Shown here: piece after piece, positions 8,207 through 16,427 of the stretch
How positions within the stretch are numbered: position 1 is the first letter of the stretch
How the letters are laid out: each line of letters begins with the position of its first letter
Assembly: GCF_000720765.1 (NCBI RefSeq)
Contig: NZ_JODC01000001.1
Coordinates: 1 to 64,000 of the forward strand
Source of the DNA: Streptomyces sp. NRRL S-646
GTDB taxonomy: Bacteria > Actinomycetota > Actinomycetes > Streptomycetales > Streptomycetaceae
Direction of reading: 5' to 3'
Length of the DNA: 64,000 nucleotides
Position numbers and translations under genes: made by a program
The notes under the pieces: generated by a model
Told to the model about the DNA's origin: nothing
What the model saw: the letters and a program-made list of their open reading frames with translations, nothing else
Databases searched by the model: none

Positions 8207-9634
8207 TCAGCTCGTCACGCGGAAGGTGGCGTCGCCGCGCCCCGTCTCGGTCGTGATCGGGTCGAGCTTCAAGTAGTAGGCGTAGTGGCGGATGTAGCGG
8301 TCGGGGAAGTTGTACGACTGGAACGACGACCAGGTGGCGTCGGCGAGGCCGGCGACCTTCCGGAAGGTGGCGTCCGCGGCGAACTGGCTGCTGCCGTCGT
8401 TGAGGGCGAGCTGGAAGTCGAAGTTGGCGTGGCGCAGGAAGTAGCCGGGGTAGTTCACCGACTCGAAGGAGACGGTGCCGGTGCCCGCCAGGCCGGGCCT
8501 GATCCGGAACTGGGAGTCCTCGACGGGGCTGACGTTCGGGTCGATGCGCACGTCGAAGCCGATCTGGCGCACGTACCGGTCCTGGAAGTTGTACGACTGG
8601 AGCCGCTGCGCCGGGGTGTTGGGCCAGCGGGCGAGCACGCGGCTCTCCTCGGCGGCCGTGAGGGTCATGATCGCGCCGTGGCGCTTCGGGGTGCCGCCCA
8701 TGTCGTAGCTGGTCGCATCCTGAAGCCGGTAGGTGCTGACGTCGAAGGGGTTGGTCGTCAGGATCGGCCGGTACTCGCGGACGCCCTGCGGGTTGTTGTA
8801 GTCGATGTAGAGGGCCCACTCATTGCGGTCCCTGAACTTCATCCAGACCGGGCCTTCGACCACATTGCCGGTGAGGCCGATGCTGGAGAGGTTGCCGAGG
8901 TTGGTCCACGTCCCCAGGATCGAGTTGCTGCCCTCGACGTTGTTCTGGCCGTCGCCGGAGACCCTCAGGTAGCGGTAGGGGCCGGTGCCGGCGGGCACCT
9001 CGGTCATCTGGGTGTCGACGACCGGGGTGCTGCCGGGCGGGTCGATCCAGATCTGCGGGGTGGTGATGGTGCGGAAGTCCTTGGTGCGGGCGGCGTAGAT
9101 GCGGTACTTGAAGATGCCGTTCACCGTGGCGTTCGTCGCCCAGTACAGGACGTAGTCGTTGGTCTCGGGGTTCCAGATCGCCTCCGGTGCCCACGCGTTC
9201 TTTCCGCCGGGGATCAGTCCGGCGGCGCCGAGCAGCCACGGCTTCGACCAGGTCACCAGGTCGGTCGACTCCCACACCACGAAGTTCGGGCTGCCGTTGG
9301 TGTACGTCGAGCCGCAGTTGATGCACAGATCGGTCGCGATGATCCAGTACTTGCTGCCGTCGGGGGAGCGCACCAGTGCGGGGTCGCGCACCCCCTTCGT
9401 GCCGATCTTGGAGTTGAGGACCGGCGCTCCGCCGTTGAGGTCGTTCCAGTGCAGGCCGTCCGTGCTGTGCGCGAGGTACAGCATCTGACCGGTCGCGGAG
9501 TCGCCGGTGAAGTGCACCATCAGGTAGCCGGGGTCGGCGGCGGCCGCCCGCTGGGGTGTGATGAGGGCTTGGCCCGTGAAGAGGAGGCAGACGGCGAGCA
9601 ACATCACTGTCAGCCGGGCGCGGAGCGCAGACAT
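8207..9634 (-). CDS. Secreted GH43-like glycosidase with CBM42 (AbfB) domain
   Basis: A 475-aa exported protein. Residues 1-33 are a signal peptide (LTVMLLAVCLLFTGQAL, cleavage near RAAAA-D). The propeller domain resembles the other GH43-type protein in this window, with GVRDPALV (D84), NAWAPEAIWNPE and VVEGPVWM (E260) as candidate catalytic elements. CINCGS near residue 105 could form a disulfide. Residues ~345-475 are an AbfB domain with three repeats (DRYVRQ, YFLRHA, DRYIRH). A longer frame exists, but ATG 9634 has an AGGAGA site and begins the signal peptide. Presumably acts with its neighbours on arabinan side chains; exact specificity not visible. Confidence 0.85.
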   Translation of the reverse strand: MSALRARLTVMLLAVCLLFTGQALITPQRAAAADPGYLMVHFTGDSATGQMLYLAHSTDGLHWNDLNGGAPVLNSKIGTKGVRDPALVRSPDGSKYWIIATDLCINCGSTYTNGSPNFVVWESTDLVTWSKPWLLGAAGLIPGGKNAWAPEAIWNPETNDYVLYWATNATVNGIFKYRIYAARTKDFRTITTPQIWIDPPGSTPVVDTQMTEVPAGTGPYRYLRVSGDGQNNVEGSNSILGTWTNLGNLSSIGLTGNVVEGPVWMKFRDRNEWALYIDYNNPQGVREYRPILTTNPFDVSTYRLQDATSYDMGGTPKRHGAIMTLTAAEESRVLARWPNTPAQRLQSYNFQDRYVRQIGFDVRIDPNVSPVEDSQFRIRPGLAGTGTVSFESVNYPGYFLRHANFDFQLALNDGSSQFAADATFRKVAGLADATWSSFQSYNFPDRYIRHYAYYLKLDPITTETGRGDATFRVTS

Positions 9635-10455
9635 CGGATCTCCTGTCGGGTGCGGGTGCCACCGCCGGGCGAAGGGGGAGCGGGGTGGCGGGGGGAACTT
9701 GGTCTCGGAATGGGCGGGACAGGACACGGACACCGCGCGGGCCGGAAGGGGGGATCCGAACGACGGTGTTTCACCGCTTCGCCCAGGGCGCCGTGGTGAC
9801 GGCGGGTCAGGGTGCGTGGGCAGGCGCGTCCGCCCAGGTGGGGCGGTTGCGGAGCGGGCCGGGTGTCTGTGCTTCTCGGCGCCTGTGAAGGCGCGTCAGG
9901 TGGGGGCGCTTCGGTCGGAGGCCTTCATTTTCAACTCACTGTCAGATCAGGCAGGTTGGACGATATATCGAACGCTGTTCGTGAAATCGGGCAGAGGCTA
10001 AATCCGAAAAGAGAGCGCGTCAATACATCCGACACATCCGATTAACCGAACGTACAAATGAGCGATCCGGCACTCACCCGGTCCCCTGGCCCGGCTCATA
10101 CGAGACATGCCCCGTCCGCCTCGGGGAGGAGGACGGGGTCCAGTCCCGCTGACCGACCATGGCCGGCGGCGCGAACAAGGTCTCCCTGGTCGACGCCCGG
10201 CGCACCTACCGGGAACGCCGGCCGAGGGCAGGGCCGGGCAGGCCGCGGTGGCTCAAGGAGGCCACGGGCGCCCGCCTTCGCTCCCACGCATCCAGCGACA
10301 TCCCCCGCCCGCACAACCCCCAGCACACCGCACCGGCAGCCGGCCCCACCCTCGATCACCAGCCACACCGCAGCGCTCAACCCCGTCGGGCAATCACCCG
10401 CACAACGTCCAACCCAGTTTCTGTTATTGCCCCGCCGTCCCCCCGTCTCCTGTAC
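9635..10455. other. Non-coding stretch upstream of the arabinosidase gene
   Basis: No convincing gene is visible on either strand. The portion from ~9920 to 10040 is much richer in A/T than its surroundings and holds the palindrome CGATATATCG, so it probably contains promoter elements for the minus-strand enzyme gene. Frames in 10050-10455 have the composition of shadow frames. Confidence 0.5.
9958..9973. promoter_or_regulatory. Candidate operator with CGATATATCG palindrome
   Basis: The 10-base perfect palindrome CGATATATCG sits in an A/T-rich island 324 bases upstream of the minus-strand GH43-type gene. On the minus strand the extended motif reads GTTCGATATATCGTCC. It matches 12 of 16 positions of GTTCCATATTTCGGAC found upstream of the plus-strand GH127 gene, suggesting one regulator for both. 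Confidence 0.35.
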
Positions 10456-10770
10456 ATGCATGCGACACGACAGATCCGTCGGCGCACCGTGCCCAGAGCC
10501 ACGGGCGCCGCAGCCGTCGGTCTCGCCGGTGTCGCCCCCTCGGTGGCCGCGGGCGGAGCCTTCGCGCACCCCGGCCTCCTCCACGCCGGCGCCGACCTCG
10601 CCCGCATGGCCGCCAAGGTGAAGGCCGGCGCCGCGCCCTACACCGCCGGGTGCGCGAAGCCGACCGCCAACCCGCATTCGCAGAGCGGCTGCACGGCCCG
10701 CCCGCAGGCCCTCGTGTACCGGGGTGTGGAACTGCGCCTCCGCAGCACGTGGCCGCAGAGCTACGGGAGG
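10456..10770 (+). pseudogene. Truncated alginate-lyase-like secreted protein
   Basis: ATG 10456 begins MHATRQIRRRTVPRATGAAA, an apparent signal peptide. It is followed by GAFAHPGLLHAGADLARMAA, KVKAGAAPYTAG and NPHSQSGCTARPQ. The HPGLLH, LxRMxxKVKAGAxP and NxHSQS pattern is typical of the N-terminus of secreted alginate-lyase/heparinase-superfamily proteins in actinobacteria. After about residue 100 the similarity ends and the frame continues as unrelated sequence to a stop at ~10905, where a protein of several hundred more residues would be expected. It is a 5' remnant left between the minus-strand arabinosidases and the GH127 gene. Confidence 0.5.
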
Positions 10771-10863
10771 ACCCGACAGCCGGTAAGAATTTTGTGTTCA
10801 CACGGCTGGACACAAGCAAGGTCCATGTCCGTTAATCCATCCCATGTGTCAGCGAAGATCCGC

Positions 10864-10879
10864 GTTCCATATTTCGGAC
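10864..10879. promoter_or_regulatory. Candidate operator upstream of the GH127 gene
   Basis: GTTCCATATTTCGGAC lies about 170 bases before the GH127 start in an A/T-rich patch. It shares 12 of 16 positions with the motif at 9958-9973 read on the minus strand. A second loose half-site, GTTTGAAAAGTCGAAC, follows at once. Confidence 0.3.
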
Positions 10880-11046
10880 GACGTTTGAAAAGTCGAACCA
10901 CGTGAGGAAGGTGTCGTCGGCCTGTCGGCCGTAGGGCGCCGCGTCGGCAGCACACAGGCCCGTGACGCGCCACGCCCGGCCGTCGGACGTGTGAGCCGGC
11001 ACATCAAAAGTCCAAGCAGTCGCTCTGCCGTATCGAAAGGCTCAAG

Positions 11047-13350
11047 ATGTCTTCCTCCGTCAGCAGACGTCGTCTCCTCCAACTGGCCGGGGCCACCGTG
11101 GCTGCCTCTGCCACCGGAACCTTCCTTGGCGCGTCTCCCGCCCAAGCGGCCATCGCCCCCGCGAGGACCGACATCGGGGTCCTGGCGCACCCTTTCGAAC
11201 TCGGCCAGGTCCGGCTCACCGCAAGCCGGTGGCTGGACAACCAGAACCGCACCCAGAACTACCTGCGGTTCGTGGATGTCGACCGGCTGCTGTACAACTT
11301 CCGCGCCAACCACAAGCTGTCCACCAACGGTGCGACCGCCAACGGCGGTTGGGACGCGCCGAACTTCGGCTTCCGCACCCACATCCAGGGGCACTTCCTC
11401 ACGGCATGGGCACAGTCGTACGCCGTGACCGGGGACACCACCTGCCGGGACAAGGCCACCTACATGGTCGCGGAACTGGCCAAGTGCCAGGCCAACAACA
11501 GCGCTGCCGGCTTCAACCCCGGGTACCTCTCCGGCTACCCCGAGTCCAACTTCACTGCTCTCGAGCAGGGAACCAGTGGCGAGGTGCTGTACTACACGAT
11601 CCACAAGACCCTCACCGGCCTGCTGGACGTATGGCGCCACATCGGCAGCACACAGGCCAGGGACGTGCTCCTCGCCCTGGCCGGATGGGTCGACTGGCGC
11701 ACCGGCCGGTTGACCACCCAGCAGATGCAGACCATGCTGCGCGTCGAGTTCGGCGGCATGAACACCGTGCTGACCGATCTCTACCAACAGACAGGCGACG
11801 CACGGTGGCTCACCGTCGCCCAGCGGTTCGACCATGCCGCGGTGTTCGACCCCCTGGCGGCCAACCAGGACCAGCTGAACGGAATTCACGCCAACACCCA
11901 GGTCCCCAAGTGGATCGGGGCTGCCCGAGAGTACAAGGCCACCGGCACCACCCGCTACCGGGACATCGCCACCAACGCCTGGAACATCACCGTCAACGCG
12001 CACACGTACGCCATCGGCGGCAACAGCCAGGCGGAGCACTTCCGCGCCCCGAACGCCATCGCCGGCTACCTGACCAACGACACGTGCGAAAGCTGCAACA
12101 CCATCAACATGCTCACCCTCACCCGGGAGCTGTTCACGCTCGACCCGAACCGCGTCGCACTGTTCGACTACTACGAGCGGGCGTGGCTGAACCAGATCAT
12201 CGGTCAGCAGAACCCGGCCGACGACCACGGCCACGTCACCTACTTCACCCCCCTCAAGCCGGGAGGTCGACGCGGTGTCGGCCCGGCGTTGGGCGGCGGC
12301 ACCTGGAGCACCGACTACGGCACCTTCTGGTGCTGCCAGGGCACCGGCCTGGAGATGCACACCAGGCTGATGGACTCCATCTACTTCCACAGTGACGACA
12401 CACTGATCGTGAACATGTTCGTGCCGTCGGTGCTCACCTGGACGGAGCGCGGTATCACCGTCACCCAGACGACGACCTACCCTGTCAGCGACACGACGAC
12501 CCTTCAGCTCACCGGCAGCGTCAGCGGAACGTGGGCGATGCGCATCCGTATACCCAGCTGGACCACCGGTGCCACCATCAGCGTCAACGGCGTCGCGCAG
12601 AACATCACCGCCACGCCCGGCAGTTACGCCACCCTGAACCGCTCGTGGACCTCCGGCGACACCGTCACCGTCCGCCTGCCCATGCGGATCGGCATCCGAC
12701 CGGCCAACGACAACGCGAACGCCGCCGCGATCACCTACGGCCCGGTGGTCCTTGCCGGCAACTACGGTGACACCACGCTCAGTTCCCTCCCGTCGCTGAA
12801 CACGTCCTCGATCAAACGGACCAGCAGCAGTTCACTCGCCTTCACCGCCACCTCCAGCGGCGCCACCGTCAACCTGGGCCCGTTCTACGACGCGCACGGC
12901 TTCAACTACACCGTCTACTGGAACACCACCGGCAACACCGTCCGTCTCGCCAACGCGAGCAGCGGTCTCCTGCTGGGCATTCAGAACATGTCCACGGCCA
13001 ACGGCGGCCGCGCTCTGCAATGGACGGACAACGGAACCGCCGACCACAACTGGGAAATGATCACCGATGGAAGCGCGGTCCGCTTCCGCAACGCCAACAG
13101 CGGCAAGGTGCTCGGCGTCCTGAACATGGACACGGCAGACAGTGCCACCGTTCTGCAGTGGTCGGACAACGGCACCGCCGACCACAAGTGGACGCTGCTC
13201 GACCAGGGAGACGGGACCTACAAGATCCGCAACGTGAACAGCGGCAGGCTGCTCGCCATCGCGGGCAACTCCACCGCCGTCGGCGCGTTCGCGGTCCAGG
13301 ACTCGGACGACGGCACCGCCGACAACCGCTGGCGCATCGTGCTGAACTAG
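11047..13350 (+). CDS. Secreted GH127-family beta-L-arabinofuranosidase with C-terminal ricin-type lectin domain
   Basis: A 767-aa protein with a Tat signal (SRRRLLQLAGATVAAS, cleavage near AQA-A). The (alpha/alpha)6 barrel carries the cysteine-zinc site known from the GH127 enzyme HypBA1: probable acid/base E330 (NSQAEHF), metal ligands E348 and C350 (TCESCN), and the adjacent pair C429-C430 (FWCCQG), one of which is the nucleophile in that family. A beta-sandwich follows, then a ricin-B-type trefoil at ~628-767 with repeats marked NASSGLLLGIQN, NANSGKVLGVLN and NVNSGRLLAIAG. It probably removes beta-L-arabinofuranose from plant glycoproteins or pectin outside the cell. It is transcribed away from the other three arabinosidases. 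Confidence 0.9.
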   Translation: MSSSVSRRRLLQLAGATVAASATGTFLGASPAQAAIAPARTDIGVLAHPFELGQVRLTASRWLDNQNRTQNYLRFVDVDRLLYNFRANHKLSTNGATANGGWDAPNFGFRTHIQGHFLTAWAQSYAVTGDTTCRDKATYMVAELAKCQANNSAAGFNPGYLSGYPESNFTALEQGTSGEVLYYTIHKTLTGLLDVWRHIGSTQARDVLLALAGWVDWRTGRLTTQQMQTMLRVEFGGMNTVLTDLYQQTGDARWLTVAQRFDHAAVFDPLAANQDQLNGIHANTQVPKWIGAAREYKATGTTRYRDIATNAWNITVNAHTYAIGGNSQAEHFRAPNAIAGYLTNDTCESCNTINMLTLTRELFTLDPNRVALFDYYERAWLNQIIGQQNPADDHGHVTYFTPLKPGGRRGVGPALGGGTWSTDYGTFWCCQGTGLEMHTRLMDSIYFHSDDTLIVNMFVPSVLTWTERGITVTQTTTYPVSDTTTLQLTGSVSGTWAMRIRIPSWTTGATISVNGVAQNITATPGSYATLNRSWTSGDTVTVRLPMRIGIRPANDNANAAAITYGPVVLAGNYGDTTLSSLPSLNTSSIKRTSSSSLAFTATSSGATVNLGPFYDAHGFNYTVYWNTTGNTVRLANASSGLLLGIQNMSTANGGRALQWTDNGTADHNWEMITDGSAVRFRNANSGKVLGVLNMDTADSATVLQWSDNGTADHKWTLLDQGDGTYKIRNVNSGRLLAIAGNSTAVGAFAVQDSDDGTADNRWRIVLN

Positions 13351-13542
13351 CGTCCGGGCGTGGCTTCGTCGGGCAGCGACGGACGAGGAGCGGGGCCGTC
13401 GACCACCTGATGCGCACCCTTCGGCAGGGCCTCCGCCAAATCCACTACCGCAGCAACCTCATCGACGGATGTCTCGCCGAAACCGGCCTCACCTTGACGA
13501 CATCACGCCGGCAAGGTCAGTAAGACCGCTGTGCGGCCGACG

Positions 13543-13612
13543 GCACTGCAGTTCCCCAGGGCGCGGGGAACCGCGCGACCAGCCACGACCGACCGGCAGC
13601 CCGACGACGGAC
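13543..13612. repeat. Common Streptomyces intergenic hairpin repeat
   Basis: The stretch beginning GCACTGCAGTTCCCCAGG and containing GGGGAACCGCGCGACCAGCC matches, from memory, a short element scattered between genes in many Streptomyces genomes. GTTCCCC (13551-13557) and GGGGAAC (13565-13571) form a 7-bp stem with a 7-base loop. It sits 3' of the GH127 gene and may act as its terminator. Confidence 0.6.
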
Positions 13613-13654
13613 CGCAGTGCACCGGCGAACGCCCTGGAGGGGAACGCGGGCATG

Positions 13655-13685
13655 GCAACGCCCCCGGTGGTGCCAGGGGCGTTGC
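13655..13685 (-). terminator. Hairpin terminator for the phosphonate operon
   Basis: A perfect 10-bp inverted repeat, GCAACGCCCC at 13655-13664 and GGGGCGTTGC at 13676-13685, encloses 11 bases. It lies 24 bases past the stop codon of the binding-protein gene, the last gene of the minus-strand operon. Confidence 0.8.
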
Positions 13686-13708
13686 TCGGTTCGGCCGGAG
13701 TCGGCCGG

Positions 13709-14761
13709 TCAGCTGCCGGTGGCCGACCTCCAGGCCTCGACGTACGACGTGAGGTTCTTGTTGATGTCGTTCCAGTCGGGCTCGAAGAAGTCGACGCCGT
13801 CCATCAGCTTGGTGAGGGCGATGGCGTTGGCGTCGGTGGCCTTGACGTCCTGGCGGGCCGCGAAACCGCCGCCGATCTCGCTGACCTCCTGCTGCTGCTT
13901 CTGCGCGAGCATGAAGTCGAGGAGCTTCTTGCCGTTCTCGCTGTGCGGGGCCTTGGTGACGAGGCCGGCCGCGTACGGCAGGGCGAAGGTGGTGCGCTTG
14001 CCGTTCTTGTCGGCCGGGAACCAGATGCCGAGGCCCGGCATGGTCTTGGACTGGGCGTAGTTCATCTGCACATCGCCGTTGGCGACGAGCAGTTCGCCCT
14101 TGTCCACCTTGGGGGCGAGCTTGCCCGTGGAGGCGGATGGGCCGACGTTGTTGGCCTGCAGCTTCTTCAGGTAGGCGAGGGCCTGGTCCTTGCCGCCGAA
14201 GTCGTGCATAGCCTTGATCAGAACGGCGGTGCCGTCACCGGCGACACCCGGGGTGGAGTACTGCAGTTTGTTCTTGTACTGGGCGTCGAGCAACTCGTCC
14301 CAGGCCTTGGGGGTCTGCTTCAGCTCCTTCTTGTTGTAGACGAAGCCGAAGTAGTTGTTGACGACGGAGGTCCAGGTGCCGTCCGTGGCCTTGTCGGCCC
14401 CGCTGACCTGGTCGGAGTCCTTGGGCTCGTACTTCTCCAGCAGGCCCTTGTCGCCGGCCTCCTGGATGAAGGGCGGGAGGGTGACCAGCACATCGGCCTG
14501 CGGGTTGCTCTTCTCGCGGACGGCGCGCTGCACGATCTCGCCGGAGCCTCCCTCGACGTACTTCACCTTGATGCCGGTCTGCTTGGTGAAGTCCGCGAAG
14601 ACCTTGTCGTACCAGCCGTCGCCGTTCTCGCCCTTGAGACCGTCGGCGCTGTAGACGGTGACTTCCTTGGCGTCGGAGGCGGAGGAGGAGCCGCAGGCGG
14701 ACAGCACGGGGGTGGCGAGGAGAGCGAGGGCTACGGCGAGCGTGATGCGGGTTCTGGGCAT
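13709..14761 (-). CDS. Phosphonate (2-aminoethylphosphonate-type) ABC transporter substrate-binding lipoprotein
   Basis: A 350-aa lipoprotein. ATG 14761 gives a clean signal with lipobox LSAC (MPRTRITLAVALALL, then TPVLSACGSSS); a TTG 27 bases upstream lacks a ribosome site. The mature part is a family 1 extracellular binding protein of the Fe3+/thiamine/2-AEP type (VTVYSADGLKG, VKYVEGGSGEIVQR, PQADVLVTLPPF). The two permeases, the ATPase, the HAD hydrolase and the FAD enzyme lie immediately upstream on the same strand, and together they point to an aminophosphonate ligand. The ligand is inferred from context; iron binding is less likely because no phosphonatase-like gene would then be expected nearby. 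Confidence 0.8.
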   Translation of the reverse strand: MPRTRITLAVALALLATPVLSACGSSSASDAKEVTVYSADGLKGENGDGWYDKVFADFTKQTGIKVKYVEGGSGEIVQRAVREKSNPQADVLVTLPPFIQEAGDKGLLEKYEPKDSDQVSGADKATDGTWTSVVNNYFGFVYNKKELKQTPKAWDELLDAQYKNKLQYSTPGVAGDGTAVLIKAMHDFGGKDQALAYLKKLQANNVGPSASTGKLAPKVDKGELLVANGDVQMNYAQSKTMPGLGIWFPADKNGKRTTFALPYAAGLVTKAPHSENGKKLLDFMLAQKQQQEVSEIGGGFAARQDVKATDANAIALTKLMDGVDFFEPDWNDINKNLTSYVEAWRSATGS

Positions 14762-14824
14762 GGCGAGGCCAACTCCTGGTTTTTTCAAGGGGATTACAGG
14801 GGTTGCGGGGGTGCGGGGGGTGGG

Positions 14825-15622
14825 TCAGCGGTACGACGCCCGGGTGCGGACCCGGGAGACGGCGAACAGGACGAGCAGGGTCGCGGCCATCAGCACCACG
14901 GCGACGGCGGAGCCGGTGAACAGGGCGCCGCGGTCGGTGGCCGCGTAGATCAGGACGGGCAGCGGGGTCCAGTCGGGCGGATACAGCATCATCGTGGCGC
15001 TCAGCTCGCCCATGGACAGGGCGAAGCAGAGGCCGGCGGCGGCGGTCAGTGAGGGCAGGAGGAGGGGGAGACGGACCCGCCACAGGACGTGGGCGGGGCC
15101 GGCGCCGAGGGAGGCGGCGGCCTGTTCGTAGGCCGGGTCGAGGCGGGTGATCGCCGCCGACACGGACTGGTGGGCGAAGGCGGTGACCAGCACGGTGTGC
15201 GCGAGGATCACGATCCACCGGGTGCCGTTGAGCACCATCGGCGGCTTGGAGAACGCCACCAGGATCGACAGCCCGACCACGACCGACGGTACGGCCACCG
15301 GCAGCACGAACAGCGCGTCCATGAACCTGCGGTACCGCTTCTTCAGGGCCGCCCCGGCCAGCGCGGCCCAGGTGCCGACGGCCAGCGCGAGCAGGCTGGC
15401 CGCGGTGGCCGTGAGCAGGCTGGTGGTGAGCGCCTGCAGGGCCTCGCCGCGGGTGGTGGCGCGGTAGTTGGCCGTGGTCGGACCCGAGGGCAGGACGCTG
15501 GACCAGTGCGTGGCGAAGGAGGCGCCGAGCACGACGAGGAGGGGAAGGGCGAACAGCGGCACGAAGAGCAGCAGGAACACTCCCCATACGGCCCACTTGG
15601 CCTTGCGACTATGCACCAGCAC
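14825..15622 (-). CDS. ABC transporter permease (phosphonate uptake)
   Basis: A 265-aa inner-membrane permease with about six hydrophobic helices. The cytoplasmic EAA-type loop that contacts the ATPase is visible as EQAAASLGAGPAHVLWRVRL followed by PLLLPS. Its start overlaps the stop of the upstream permease by 14 bases, and the binding-protein gene follows after 63 bases. It pairs with the other permease as a heterodimeric channel, as in PhnU/PhnV-like systems. Confidence 0.85.
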   Translation of the reverse strand: MLVHSRKAKWAVWGVFLLLFVPLFALPLLVVLGASFATHWSSVLPSGPTTANYRATTRGEALQALTTSLLTATAASLLALAVGTWAALAGAALKKRYRRFMDALFVLPVAVPSVVVGLSILVAFSKPPMVLNGTRWIVILAHTVLVTAFAHQSVSAAITRLDPAYEQAAASLGAGPAHVLWRVRLPLLLPSLTAAAGLCFALSMGELSATMMLYPPDWTPLPVLIYAATDRGALFTGSAVAVVLMAATLLVLFAVSRVRTRASYR

Positions 15623-16427
15623 GACGGCTCACCACCCGGTAGAGGCCGTACAGCCCCACGGAGATAAGGACGTTGACGACGGCGACCACACACGCGCCCG
15701 GATAGTCGGACTCCAGGATCGCCTTGCTGTAGACGAGCATCGGGAGGGTCGTGACCCCTTTCGCGCCGGTGAAGAGCACGATCCCGAACTCGTTGAGACA
15801 GAGGACCAGGACGAGACTTCCGCCGGCCGCGAGCGCGGGCAGCGCCTCGGGCAGGATCACCTGCCGCACGATCCGCGGCGCCCGCGCCCCGAGCGAACTG
15901 GCCGCCTCCAGCTGCGCGGTGTCCAGCTGCGAGAACGCGGCGAGCAGCGGCCGCATCACGAACGGCGTGAAGTAGGTAACCTCCGCCAGCAGCACGCCCC
16001 AGGGCGTGGTCAGGAACTGGAACGGCCCGCTCGCCGCGCCGGTCGCATCCGTCCACGCCCCGTTCGCCATGCCCACGCTGCCGTAGATGAACAGCAGCGC
16101 CAGTGTGATCAGGAAGGACGGGAAGGACAGGAACACGTCGATGAACCGCGCCACCGCCTTCGCCCCGGGAAACGGCACGAACGCGATGACCAGCGCCAGC
16201 AGAAAGCCGACGACCAGACAGCCGATGGTGGAGGCCACGGCCAGCCAGACGGTGGTCCACAGCGCGTTCCGGAAGGCTTCGGAGCCGAAGACGTCGGTGT
16301 ACGGCTGGACGGAGGTCCCTCCGCTGTCGGGCTGGAAGGACTGCTGGACGACGAGGGCGAGGGGGTAGAGGAAGAAGAGGGCGAGGAGGGCCACCGGGGG
16401 CAGGGCCCACAACAGACGCCTACTCAT
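15609..16427 (-). CDS. ABC transporter permease (phosphonate uptake)
   Basis: A 272-aa membrane permease (MSRRLLWALPPVALLALFFL) with about six helices. Its EAA loop reads LEAASSLGARAPRIVRQVIL followed by PEALPAL. It overlaps the ATPase gene by eight bases and the second permease by fourteen, so the three are translated as one unit. The partner and substrate are inferred from the operon. Confidence 0.85.
   Translation of the reverse strand: MSRRLLWALPPVALLALFFLYPLALVVQQSFQPDSGGTSVQPYTDVFGSEAFRNALWTTVWLAVASTIGCLVVGFLLALVIAFVPFPGAKAVARFIDVFLSFPSFLITLALLFIYGSVGMANGAWTDATGAASGPFQFLTTPWGVLLAEVTYFTPFVMRPLLAAFSQLDTAQLEAASSLGARAPRIVRQVILPEALPALAAGGSLVLVLCLNEFGIVLFTGAKGVTTLPMLVYSKAILESDYPGACVVAVVNVLISVGLYGLYRVVSRRAGA

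Noticed and set aside
10050..10455. Several open frames on both strands upstream of the alginate-lyase-like remnant.
   Set aside because: No ribosome sites, no motifs, and the composition is that of non-coding high-GC DNA.
13404..13523. Frame reading LMRTLRQGLRQIHYRSNLID after the GH127 stop.
   Set aside because: It looks protein-like but is too short to assign, and I could not connect it with any family or a start codon.
14235..15596. 453-codon minus-strand frame through the permease and binding-protein genes.
   Set aside because: Same-strand shadow frame crossing two well-supported genes; no domain is recognisable.
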